Positions 1-6,008 are shown, counted from the stretch's first letter. The stretch is 6,941 nt of DNA from Desulfoplanes sp. (GCA_028708105.1 JAQVZR010000095.1:1-6941), one strand, 5' to 3'. Made by a program: numbers and translations. Notes: generated from the letters alone by a model not told the origin.

Positions 1-566
1 GCCAGACTTCATTCAAAGAACTATACAACTTTTGTAAATTATTTCAAATAGCTACCACAGTCAAGCACCCTTTTCCGCGGCAGGAGAGAGTATCTATCCA
101 AGCGCCCTCTCCCTGTCAACCGTTATTCTCATCTTTTTGAAAATTCCTTATCGGAACATCCAACCAGAAACCGGGCTGACAACCTGATATTTTCAATGAT
201 CCTGGTAATTCATAAATAATTTCAATCTCTTGTCATGAGTGCCTGCGCCTTCACGCCTCCACCCTGGTCAAGAGATGAGACAATTATGCCTGGAGAATAC
301 CTTTGTCAAAGACTTTCATTAAAAAAAAATTGAAACAGGCAATCTATTGTAATTACTAAATATTATTTAAAACAGAATATTGGAAAAATATTTTTTCTAA
401 AAAATTTCTGCTGGAAAAAATCTGAAAATATTCCCTATTATCGCGTTCCGCCTTGCTTTTCATACCCACGCATAAGAAAGCGTTCATTTTTTATGCTCTT
501 GTTCGGGACTCACATTCAGTGTAAAGAAGTCTACTTTACGACCGTGCATTACACTATGTCTGTTTA
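1..566. other. gene-free upstream region with AT-rich tract and inverted repeats
   Basis: I see no supportable coding region on either strand here. Positions 1-300 have mixed composition. Positions about 310-440 are strongly AT-rich with A and T runs (for example nine A's at 321-329), the kind of DNA often found around promoters. Inverted repeats seen: ATCTCTTG 225-232 with CAAGAGAT 269-276 (8 bp, 36-nt loop); GCATAAGAAA 470-479 with TTTTTTATGC 487-496 (10 pairs including one G-T); GTAAAG 521-526 with CTTTAC 534-539; and AGTGTA 518-523 with TACACT 550-555. TTGAAA at 330-335 could be a -35 element, but no good -10 follows at normal spacing (TACTAA at 354-359 is weak), so I do not assign the nrdJ promoter. 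Confidence 0.6.
470..496 (+). repeat. AT-rich inverted repeat (hairpin) upstream of the riboswitch
   Basis: GCATAAGAAA (470-479) pairs with TTTTTTATGC (487-496) over ten positions with one G-T pair, leaving a 7-nt loop at 480-486. It could be a weak terminator-like hairpin or an operator dyad. It lies about 70 nt before the riboswitch core. Function is unknown. Confidence 0.4.
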
Positions 567-663
567 GGAGCAAGGTTATCCGGTGCGACTCCGGAACGGT
601 ACTGCCGCTGTATTCACATTGTAAGTCAGCCCCCTGCCCTGAGCTCTATGCCGCAACCGGCAT
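567..663 (+). ncRNA. cobalamin riboswitch (short-arm type) in the nrdJ leader
   Basis: The core matches the cobalamin riboswitch consensus. A P5 hairpin TCCGG/CCGGA (579-583 / 591-595) has the loop TGCGACT. CGGTACTGCCGCTGTA (597-612) corresponds to the consensus CGGTCCCGCCACTGTA. A B12 box, AGTCAG...CCTGCC, lies at 624-638. GCTG 607-610 can pair with CAGC 627-630, and GGAGC 567-571 with GCTCT 643-647 as the closing helix. The space between the GCTGTA element and the B12 box is only about 11 nt, so the large peripheral arm of the classical form is missing, as in compact cobalamin riboswitches. A perfect hairpin, ATGCCG-CAAC-CGGCAT (648-663), follows at once and sits where P13 would be; TGCG of the P5 loop (584-587) is complementary to CGCA 652-655, which may allow a kissing contact. 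There is no U-tract after it, so control is probably translational. The gene downstream is an adenosylcobalamin-dependent enzyme, which supports the call. Confidence 0.88.
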
Positions 664-723
664 GTGTTCCACACTCTTCCCTGCAGCAACAGGCTTGTCA
701 TTTATCTAATGGCAATTGCCCCT

Positions 724-727
724 AGGA
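724..727 (+). promoter_or_regulatory. ribosome binding site of nrdJ
   Basis: AGGA lies 7 nt before the ATG at 735. AGGACAG (724-730) could pair with CTGCCCT (634-640) of the B12 box with a single C-A mismatch, so this site may be part of the riboswitch expression platform. The pairing is an inference from complementarity. Confidence 0.6.
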
Positions 728-734
728 CAGTTTC

Positions 735-3419
735 ATGACCAAACAACCCGTTATCACCCGCGAAAGCGCTAAAATGGCCCTGGAAGAACATCTCCGATTC
801 CAGGAATCCGTCAGTTCAAAAAAGTATCAGATCAGGGACCGCAATGGCCGACTTCAGGAACATTCCTTCAAGGATGTCAAAAACAGACTTTGTCGCGAGT
901 TTCTTAAACACTCCCGTTTTGACAAAGAGGAAAACGAACAGGTCTGCGAAATCCTCCAGACAGGACGCTTTATCCCCGCAGGTTCTATTCTAAGCGGTCT
1001 CGGCAACGATTACAGCAAATGCTCTCTCAGCAACTGCTACCTGGCTAAAATCGAATCCGATTCTCTTGAAGGAATTTTTGAGGCTCAGAAAAAACTAGCC
1101 CGGACCTATTCCTATCGCGGAGGAAGCGGGATCGACATCACTATCCTGCGCCCCGAAGGAGATCCCGTAAACAATGCGGCTGTCAGCTCTTCAGGCGCGG
1201 TCAGTTTCATGCCTCTTTTCAGTGAATTGACCAATACCATAGGACAAAATGGCCGACGTGGCGCACTGATGATCTCCCTGGATATCCGTCATCCCGACAC
1301 AAGGCGTTTCATCTGGAGTAAAAGCAACCCCGAAGAAATATTCGGCGTGGATTCCCTTACAGGCAAAACTCAGGATGTCTTTGGTGCGAACATCAGCCTC
1401 AAAGTTACCGATGCGTTTATGCATGCGGTGGAAGAAGATCTGGATTGGAACTTCATTTTTCCCGATCGTACAAAACTGACCGGCACTGTGATTGACGCAT
1501 CAACCCTGCAACTGCTCCCCGAAATATATACAGCCCTTGATCCTCAAAAAGAAGATCGCATCGAAGCCGAAATTATCTATAAAATTATTGCCCTTGATCC
1601 CGCAAACCATACCCTCACGCTTCAACCTGACTTGCCAACCAGTGAAGAAATGGAAGCCTTCCCTGAAGGCAAGCTTATATTTTCTGTTTCCAGGCGCCGC
1701 AAGTATGGCTCCGGCATATTTGATCCGGTGCGCTCCGTGTATAATGCCCTCTGGGACGGCGACTACAGCCGCTGGCAAAGTTTAGGGCTTCCTCTTAAAA
1801 CGTATGCCACCGTTAAGGCCCGAGCATTGCTTGAAGAAATCAGTGCCTCAGCCTGGCAGTCCGGCGACCCGGGGATTCTGTACCTGGATACCACCCAGAA
1901 CAATACTCCGGGGACCTATATTGATCCTTTACGGCTCAAGCCCATGTCGACCAATCCATGCGGGGAACAAAGCCTGGGATACTGGAACAACTGCCTGCTT
2001 GGCGCAATTGTGCTGCATAAATATGTAGACAATCCCTTTACCAAGGAAGCCAGATTCGACGCCGAATTATTCAAAAAGGATCTCGCTCAGGTTGTCGCCT
2101 TTATGGATACCATGTCCGATCTCAACCAGGACAAGCACCCTCTGCAAGAACACCGCGATGCAGACAAATATGGCAAACGCATCGGCATTGAGTTCACCGG
2201 CCTTGGTGACATGCTGGCCATGCTCGGCATGCCCTACGGTAGCGAGGAATCAATCAGCTTTATCAAAAAAATCATGCGTGACAAGGCCATCACGGAAATC
2301 CAGGCCAGTGCGGATATCGCCAGACGATTCGGCGTGGTGGATGCATTGAAAAGCCCGGATGCCAGGAAACGTTTTCTGGAATGCCCGTATATTACCAATC
2401 TAGGTCTTCCCAAAAAACTACAAAAACAGATTCTAGACACAGGCCTACGTCATACAGCCTTTAATACCGTCGGGCCATCCGGTTCCATTTCAATAATGTC
2501 AGATAATTGCACTTCGGGGATTGAGCCTGCATTCCTGTTCAGCTACACCCGCGAAACCCGCCTCGAGGCTGGCAAAGTCTTTGAATTCATCCACATGCCA
2601 CCGTTAAAATGGATGCTCGAGACCAATCAGGAAGAGCTGTTCGGAAAGTATACGGCTCAGGAACTCAAAGAAAAACTCCACTATGTCCAAGCCGATGAAC
2701 TGGATTATATGGATCGCATCCGGCTACAGGCTGCCATTCAGGAATTCACAGACAGTTCCATCTCTTCAACCATCAATCTGCCCGAAGATACGCCCAAAGA
2801 AATTATCTTTCAGATATATCTCCAGGCATGGAAACACGGACTAAAAGGGGTGACCATTTTCCGCAACGGCTGCAAAAAAGGCGTGCTGGGCAAGCAAGAA
2901 GAGAAAAAAGATCCTGAACCCACCATGCTCGGCCGGAATCCCTCACTGCGCGAGCGAGAACTCAAGGATATCGAGCGGGGTGAACGTCATCGTGTTATGT
3001 GGAAAGGTTCCAAGATGTATATCATCGTATCCCTGGATGAATCGGGGAATCCCATTGAGATCTTTGTCAAACTCCCCAAAGAAGCTGGGCTTGGCGGAGA
3101 TGGCATCTACAACGAACAGGTCTTTCAGGAGAAATACTCCCTGTGGGAAACCATCACCCGCCTGGCCAGCCTGCTCCTGCGCGTGGGGATGCCCATCGAC
3201 CGCATCATCACCCAGCTGGACCGCTCCAGCTACAATATTATAGATGCAGCGGCCATCATTGCCAGGATTCTACGTCACTATGTATCATTGGATATGGATG
3301 ACCAGACCATCGTGGCCAAAGGACTCGGCGACCCCTGTCCGGAATGCGGTCAGAACGCCTATGTGCCGGAAGGTGGATGCAAGATATGCAAAGCTTGTGG
3401 GTATACGACCTGCGGCTAG
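735..3419 (+). CDS. nrdJ: adenosylcobalamin-dependent (class II) ribonucleotide reductase
   Basis: Reduces ribonucleotides to deoxyribonucleotides in the cytoplasm, using adenosylcobalamin to generate a thiyl radical, so it needs no oxygen and no separate radical-generating subunit. The 894-residue protein shows the alpha/beta-barrel hallmarks: redox Cys101 (SNCY) with likely partner Cys420; the QNGRRGALM segment at 171-179; the catalytic triad Asn407, Cys409, Glu411 in NPCGEQ; the phosphate-binding loop PSGSIS at 581-586; and SGIEP at 594-598. A TSCPD-type domain, usual in B12-dependent reductases, covers about 752-850. The C-terminal tail is Cys-rich (868, 871, 882, 885, 888, 893), fitting the tail that re-reduces the active site or binds zinc. 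No N-terminal ATP-cone is evident. Residues about 247-334 look like an insertion between FPD (242-244) and YNALWDGD (336-343). The start is supported by AGGA 7 nt upstream. A cobalamin riboswitch precedes the gene and an intrinsic terminator follows it. Confidence 0.97.
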   Translation: MTKQPVITRESAKMALEEHLRFQESVSSKKYQIRDRNGRLQEHSFKDVKNRLCREFLKHSRFDKEENEQVCEILQTGRFIPAGSILSGLGNDYSKCSLSNCYLAKIESDSLEGIFEAQKKLARTYSYRGGSGIDITILRPEGDPVNNAAVSSSGAVSFMPLFSELTNTIGQNGRRGALMISLDIRHPDTRRFIWSKSNPEEIFGVDSLTGKTQDVFGANISLKVTDAFMHAVEEDLDWNFIFPDRTKLTGTVIDASTLQLLPEIYTALDPQKEDRIEAEIIYKIIALDPANHTLTLQPDLPTSEEMEAFPEGKLIFSVSRRRKYGSGIFDPVRSVYNALWDGDYSRWQSLGLPLKTYATVKARALLEEISASAWQSGDPGILYLDTTQNNTPGTYIDPLRLKPMSTNPCGEQSLGYWNNCLLGAIVLHKYVDNPFTKEARFDAELFKKDLAQVVAFMDTMSDLNQDKHPLQEHRDADKYGKRIGIEFTGLGDMLAMLGMPYGSEESISFIKKIMRDKAITEIQASADIARRFGVVDALKSPDARKRFLECPYITNLGLPKKLQKQILDTGLRHTAFNTVGPSGSISIMSDNCTSGIEPAFLFSYTRETRLEAGKVFEFIHMPPLKWMLETNQEELFGKYTAQELKEKLHYVQADELDYMDRIRLQAAIQEFTDSSISSTINLPEDTPKEIIFQIYLQAWKHGLKGVTIFRNGCKKGVLGKQEEKKDPEPTMLGRNPSLRERELKDIERGERHRVMWKGSKMYIIVSLDESGNPIEIFVKLPKEAGLGGDGIYNEQVFQEKYSLWETITRLASLLLRVGMPIDRIITQLDRSSYNIIDAAAIIARILRHYVSLDMDDQTIVAKGLGDPCPECGQNAYVPEGGCKICKACGYTTCG

Positions 3420-3435
3420 CTCCAGAAAGTAACCG

Positions 3436-3468
3436 AAAAGGCTGGTGCAAACGCTCCAGCCTTTTTTT
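3436..3468 (+). terminator. rho-independent terminator after nrdJ
   Basis: AAAAGGCTGG (3436-3445) pairs perfectly with CCAGCCTTTT (3456-3465) around a 10-nt loop, and a run of seven T's covers 3462-3468. It starts 16 nt after the nrdJ stop. Read from the other strand the same stem is followed by only four T's, so it may also weakly terminate the convergent minus-strand operon. Confidence 0.92.
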
Positions 3469-3543
3469 ATATCCCACAATGATCTGAATACTTACTCGGA
3501 TACCTGTTCTCGTCAGATAAATATCATCTCAACAAGCTACCCT

Positions 3544-3834
3544 CTACATATCCAAGGACTCAAGCAACCGGCCAGCGGTCCATTGTTCATTGACAATATG
3601 TTCTTTCCTGACCTTTGGGAGACGTTTGATTCTCCATTCCACACCAAAAGCCAACGATTTTGAATCCATACGAACAGTATAGGCAAGTTCCACTGCTTTT
3701 TTTGCCCTGGTATATCTCGCACCTTTGCCCTGCACATGTTCGATGAAACGTTTGTGTGCATCAATTGCCACACCTGTGTACAAGGAACCATCAACACAGC
3801 GCACCATATAAACATACCAAGGAATCGACTTCAT
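3544..3834 (-). CDS. GIY-YIG domain protein (UPF0213/YhbQ-like)
   Basis: A 96-residue single-domain protein of the GIY-YIG nuclease superfamily. Visible family features are VYM at 8-10 and LYTGVA at 18-23 (the two halves of the GIY-YIG signature), Arg29 and His33 in the following helix (RFIEH), the GARYT element at 38-42, and Glu66 before RIKRLP, which fits the conserved metal-binding glutamate. Its length is typical for the small stand-alone UPF0213-like proteins, whose substrate is poorly defined; a DNA repair or processing role is usually supposed. Its ATG overlaps the stop of the upstream gene as ATGA (3834-3831) with only a weak Shine-Dalgarno, so it is probably translationally coupled. 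It converges on nrdJ, with about 76 nt between its stop and the shared terminator. The domain call is firm; biological role and any nuclease activity are not shown here. Confidence 0.92.
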   Translation of the reverse strand: MKSIPWYVYMVRCVDGSLYTGVAIDAHKRFIEHVQGKGARYTRAKKAVELAYTVRMDSKSLAFGVEWRIKRLPKVRKEHIVNEQWTAGRLLESLDM

Positions 3835-4268
3835 AATCCCGTCCGCTGCTCATTGATCGCCCTCACAAAAGCACCAGCAAAGGCAATAGCATTGCGAGAC
3901 AGGAGTTCGCAAGGATGACCGGGATTATGGGGTCCAAACCCTTCGGGACGCAATTCCTTGCACAACAAGGTACCAAAACGTGCTTCAAAATCGCGGGCAA
4001 AACTATTGCACCAGCCAATGATTTTGCCATCGGAGCAACCACGTGCGCGTCCCCAGATGCCAAGGAACATTAGCCCTCCTTCCACCAAGCCGCATTGGGC
4101 ACCATATTCTCCGGCACCATGCATACCCAGGGCTGCGTCTAAAACCTGGGACTGGAGGTCCACATCAAATATTTCTCCAAGAATTTTCAGCGACGCCGAG
4201 GCACAATTGATATCATCCTGCCAATAATATTGTGCAACACGTTCGCAGATAAGTTTTTCCAAGGGCAT
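3831..4268 (-). CDS. C_GCAxxG_C_C family putative redox-active protein
   Basis: A 145-residue protein resembling the C_GCAxxG_C_C family, named for spaced conserved cysteines and common in anaerobes. The matching cysteines are Cys22 (NCAS), Cys59 (in GAQCGLVEGG, the GCAxxG position), Cys103 (LLCKEL) and Cys120 (GHPCELL); Cys87 (WCN) is a further candidate. The Gly-rich stretch GMHGAGEYG (48-56) and LMFLGIWG (66-73) also fit. Members are thought to be redox or metal-binding proteins, often next to electron-transfer or transport genes, but no reaction is established. There is no signal peptide or membrane span, so it is probably cytoplasmic. The start is supported by GGAG at 4277-4274, 5 nt before the ATG. 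It is the first gene of a two-gene operon with the GIY-YIG gene. The GCA of the family motif reads CGL here, a small departure. Confidence 0.82.
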   Translation of the reverse strand: MPLEKLICERVAQYYWQDDINCASASLKILGEIFDVDLQSQVLDAALGMHGAGEYGAQCGLVEGGLMFLGIWGRARGCSDGKIIGWCNSFARDFEARFGTLLCKELRPEGFGPHNPGHPCELLSRNAIAFAGAFVRAINEQRTGL

Positions 4269-4555
4269 TATTTCTCCGACGGGCTATGCATACAAGTCCA
4301 CAATTGTTAACTATCCGAACACCTTCATCCCTATTTTATGATGGCCCGCCCAGTCAAAGCATTCTTCCTCGTAAAGGATATTCGGCCTCTATTGTCTGCC
4401 AACGTCCAGGGGAAAATTTTTTCCCTGAATATAAGACCGAACCGAATGTAACCAATCAAGCGCGTCCAACGACAAGGTCAATGTGCATATCAATGACGAT
4501 AAACACCGAACCAATCCCCTCAAACAAACATCTTTACGCACAGTCCAGGTTCTGA
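4269..4555. promoter_or_regulatory. divergent intergenic region upstream of the redox-protein operon and the sigma-factor operon
   Basis: This 287-bp stretch separates two divergent operons and should hold both promoters. CCGAAC occurs three times on the plus strand (4315-4320, 4437-4442, 4506-4511), the last two within the 8-nt direct repeat ACCGAACC (4436-4443 and 4505-4512). GAAC-type motifs are typical -35 elements of ECF promoters; a CGTC lies at 4463-4466, but 19 nt after GAACC, which is rather long. On the minus strand TTGACT (4366-4361) resembles a -35 element but lacks a well-spaced -10. An inverted repeat covers 4407-4427 (CAGGG...CCCTG with an A/T core). No coding region is supported. 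Confidence 0.45.
4407..4427. repeat. inverted repeat in divergent intergenic region
   Basis: CAGGGGAAAA (4407-4416) is complementary to TTTTTCCCTG-type sequence ending at 4427, giving about ten pairs with one G-T around a single central T. It could be a regulator-binding dyad or a small hairpin. No family of operators is recognised. Confidence 0.4.
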
Positions 4556-5176
4556 ATGAGGCATAATGGCATCCAGCCGCAATATAAGTATTCTTCACAA
4601 AACGATGAGGACTGCGTATCGATATCACGTATCCTTTCGGGCGACGTGGATGCCTATGAAACAATTGTGCATCGGTATCAGGACATGGTGACCATGATCG
4701 CGAATCGGCATGTTCCAAGGCCTGCCGTCGAAGAAATCTGTCAAGATACGTTTATACGGGCATACAAATCGCTCGCAACATTTCAAGGTAAAGAAGCGTT
4801 CTCCCACTGGCTGGCAAAAATCACCACCAGAGCCTGCCACGACCACTGGAGAAGTGTTTATAAAAACCGGGAAGACACTCTCACTTCCATGACCAGGGGA
4901 ATGGAAGATTGGGTAAAAAAAACCTTGGACACTCACAGCCAGGCAGAATTTGAAACGCACGTGCACAAGGATGAAGCCAAAGAGACCTTGAACTGGGCTC
5001 TTGATCACTTATCACCACAGGACAGGATGGTTATCACACTCACGCATCTTGAAGGTCACTCCATCCATGAAGCGGCCGATCTCCTGGGGTGGAGCACTGC
5101 AAATGTCAAAGTTCGGGCCTTTCGCGCACGGAAAAAACTCAAAAATATTTTGGAAAAAATTGCAGGGGAGGACTAG
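4556..5176 (+). CDS. ECF-type RNA polymerase sigma factor (sigma-70 family)
   Basis: A 206-residue sigma factor with only regions 2 and 4, the layout of extracytoplasmic-function sigma factors. Region 2 spans about 23-100: LSGDVDAYETIVHRYQDMV (27-45), then the core-binding and -10 recognition helix EEICQDTFIRAYKSL (59-73) and FSHWLAKITTRACHDHWR (82-99). Region 4 spans about 140-200, with the -35-binding helix-turn-helix at SIHEAADLLGWSTANVKVR (169-187) followed by the basic ARKKLKNIL. The linker (about 101-139) is longer than in many family members. The only Shine-Dalgarno-like sequence is AGG at 4547-4549, 6 nt from the ATG, so initiation may be weak. The next gene, a small single-span membrane protein, starts 2 nt after the stop, and a membrane-anchored metal-sensor-like protein comes third. 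This suggests a sigma factor held by a membrane partner and released by an envelope signal. Target promoters are unknown. Confidence 0.95.
   Translation: MRHNGIQPQYKYSSQNDEDCVSISRILSGDVDAYETIVHRYQDMVTMIANRHVPRPAVEEICQDTFIRAYKSLATFQGKEAFSHWLAKITTRACHDHWRSVYKNREDTLTSMTRGMEDWVKKTLDTHSQAEFETHVHKDEAKETLNWALDHLSPQDRMVITLTHLEGHSIHEAADLLGWSTANVKVRAFRARKKLKNILEKIAGED
5167..5171 (+). promoter_or_regulatory. strong Shine-Dalgarno that sets the start at 5179
   Basis: GGAGG, within the purine run AGGGGAGGA at the very end of the sigma gene, lies 7 nt before ATG 5179. This picks 5179 over the in-frame ATG at 5089, which is buried in sigma region 4 and has no such site. Confidence 0.85.
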
Positions 5177-5178
5177 GA

Positions 5179-5496
5179 ATGCATACCCAGAACATACAAA
5201 AACTTGAGAAAGCCCTCAAAAATGTCCAGCAATATCAGGATACCAAGGTATCGCTATCTCCTGTTTTTGCAAACAATGTTATGCGAGAAATCAGGCGGAT
5301 GCAGATAACATATACCGAAAACTGGATGGACCGGGTGGAAGGCATGCTTTTGCCTTGTGCATCAATCACCGGCCTGGCAACCATCGTCCTGCTCCTCTTC
5401 GGATTCATGACCTTTTCACAGATAGAGAATGAAATTCTGACCCTGATTTCCCAGGATGCAACAGGCATTGTATCTATCCAGCTTCTCGGCTTATAA
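5179..5496 (+). CDS. small single-span membrane protein, candidate anti-sigma partner
   Basis: A 105-residue protein I cannot assign to a named family. Residues 1-56 are polar and probably helical, including LSPVFANNVMREIRRMQ (26-42), which resembles the LxxxFxxxVMxxI segment seen near the membrane in anti-sigma-like and sensor proteins. One hydrophobic span, about 57-79 (LLPCASITGLATIVLLLFGF region), is followed by about 26 residues that would lie on the far side. There is no zinc-binding HxxxCxxC motif, so it is not a classical ZAS anti-sigma factor. It starts 2 nt after the sigma-factor stop with a strong Shine-Dalgarno inside the sigma gene, so the two proteins are almost certainly co-produced. 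By position and topology it could bind and restrain the sigma factor at the inner membrane, as CnrY does for CnrH; this is inference, not homology. Confidence 0.85.
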   Translation: MHTQNIQKLEKALKNVQQYQDTKVSLSPVFANNVMREIRRMQITYTENWMDRVEGMLLPCASITGLATIVLLLFGFMTFSQIENEILTLISQDATGIVSIQLLGL

Positions 5497-5556
5497 AAAA
5501 AATAGTAAAAACAACAAACAACGCATACCCCGCAAGACTTTTTTGTCCTATTAGCT

Positions 5557-5565
5557 TGGTATAAT
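5557..5565 (+). promoter_or_regulatory. extended -10 promoter for the metal-sensor-like gene
   Basis: TGGTATAAT is a perfect extended -10 (TG at 5557-5558, TATAAT at 5560-5565). No good -35 sits at normal spacing (GACTTT at 5536-5541 is weak), which is usual for extended -10 promoters. Transcription would start near 5572, about 40 nt before the ATG at 5612. It indicates housekeeping sigma control of the third gene independent of the sigma operon. Confidence 0.65.
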
Positions 5566-5601
5566 ACAGCACAAAAACAGGTTGCAGCGCCCCGCAAATC
5601 T

Positions 5602-5605
5602 GGAG
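5602..5605 (+). promoter_or_regulatory. Shine-Dalgarno that sets the start at 5612
   Basis: GGAG lies 6 nt before ATG 5612. Together with the signal-anchor that begins right after this methionine, it excludes the upstream in-frame TTG at 5582. Confidence 0.8.
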
Positions 5606-5611
5606 AACACA

Positions 5612-6007
5612 ATGAATAAATGGAAAATATGGATAGTCCTGAGCATGTTTTTTATTTCAGGGATGGCTGTTGGTGCCGTCGGGTCGACACTGTTCACACA
5701 GTATCGGATCAAACACATGTTCAGTTCCGGCCCCCCTTTTCCTGAAAAGCGTCTTGCCCGTCACCTCATGGAGACGCTTGACCTGTCACCGGAAGAAGCA
5801 AAAAGAACCAAAATTATTTTTGATCAGCTGGGCAATGATCTGCGAAATCTCAGGGATAAAACCCACCCACTGATCACAGCTATTTTCGATAAGGCCAAGA
5901 CAGAGCTTAAACAATCGCTCCCCAAAGAACGTCACGCTCAGATCGACAAGGCCATGTCACCCCCGAATCATCCTCCTTTTGCACCGCCGCCACCACCGCC
6001 TTTCTAG
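5612..6007 (+). CDS. membrane-anchored periplasmic heavy-metal-sensor-like protein (Spy/ZraP/CnrX-type, Metal_resist family)
   Basis: A 131-residue protein with an N-terminal hydrophobic signal-anchor (about 5-28, IWIVLSMFF...GMAVGAVGSTL) after a short basic start, MNKWK, with no clear cleavage site; the rest should be periplasmic. The soluble part is a predicted helical hairpin: LARHLMETLDLSPEEAKRTKIIF (48-70), with the LxLSPEE feature typical of Spy/CpxP/ZraP and heavy-metal-resistance proteins, then a long helix of charged residues at about 74-116. The tail, 117-131, is Pro-rich with a run of six prolines (125-130) and one histidine (120). Relatives are periplasmic chaperones or metal sensors that bind metals such as zinc, nickel or cobalt. 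It follows an ECF sigma factor and a small membrane protein, as CnrX accompanies CnrH and CnrY, though the two conserved partner genes are 115 bp away and it has its own promoter. The metal is unknown, since histidines are few (34-35, 51, 85, 108, 120). Confidence 0.82.
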   Translation: MNKWKIWIVLSMFFISGMAVGAVGSTLFTQYRIKHMFSSGPPFPEKRLARHLMETLDLSPEEAKRTKIIFDQLGNDLRNLRDKTHPLITAIFDKAKTELKQSLPKERHAQIDKAMSPPNHPPFAPPPPPPF

Positions 6008-6008
6008 A

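Noticed and set aside
1..12. ATG on the minus strand at 12-10 as the start of a divergent gene leaving the window
   Set aside because: Only four codons are visible and no Shine-Dalgarno precedes it.
551..566. Possible NrdR box upstream of nrdJ (ACACTAT half-site)
   Set aside because: Only the 5' half matches the palindromic consensus. The partner-like AGTGT at 518-522 is at the wrong spacing and likewise a half site, and 551-566 runs up to the riboswitch. Not enough to call.
1473..1736. Intein in NrdJ
   Set aside because: The extra segment is only about 85 residues, has no terminal Cys/Ser or His-Asn splice motifs and is far from the active-site insertion points usual for RNR inteins.
1191..3243. 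Several open frames of 60-100 codons inside nrdJ on both strands
   Set aside because: They are shadows of a long, well-matched coding sequence; none has a domain or convincing Shine-Dalgarno.
4361..4366. TTGACT on the minus strand as the -35 of the redox-protein operon
   Set aside because: The nearest TAAAAT follows after only 13 nt, too short for a normal promoter.
4389..4718. 109-codon open frame on the minus strand over the sigma-gene start
   Set aside because: It overlaps the conserved sigma region 2 coding sequence on the other strand, and its translation shows no domain or credible composition.
5089..5178. Longer form of the small membrane protein starting at 5089
   Set aside because: It would be embedded in sigma region 4 in another frame, while ATG 5179 has an ideal Shine-Dalgarno and 2-nt spacing after the sigma stop.
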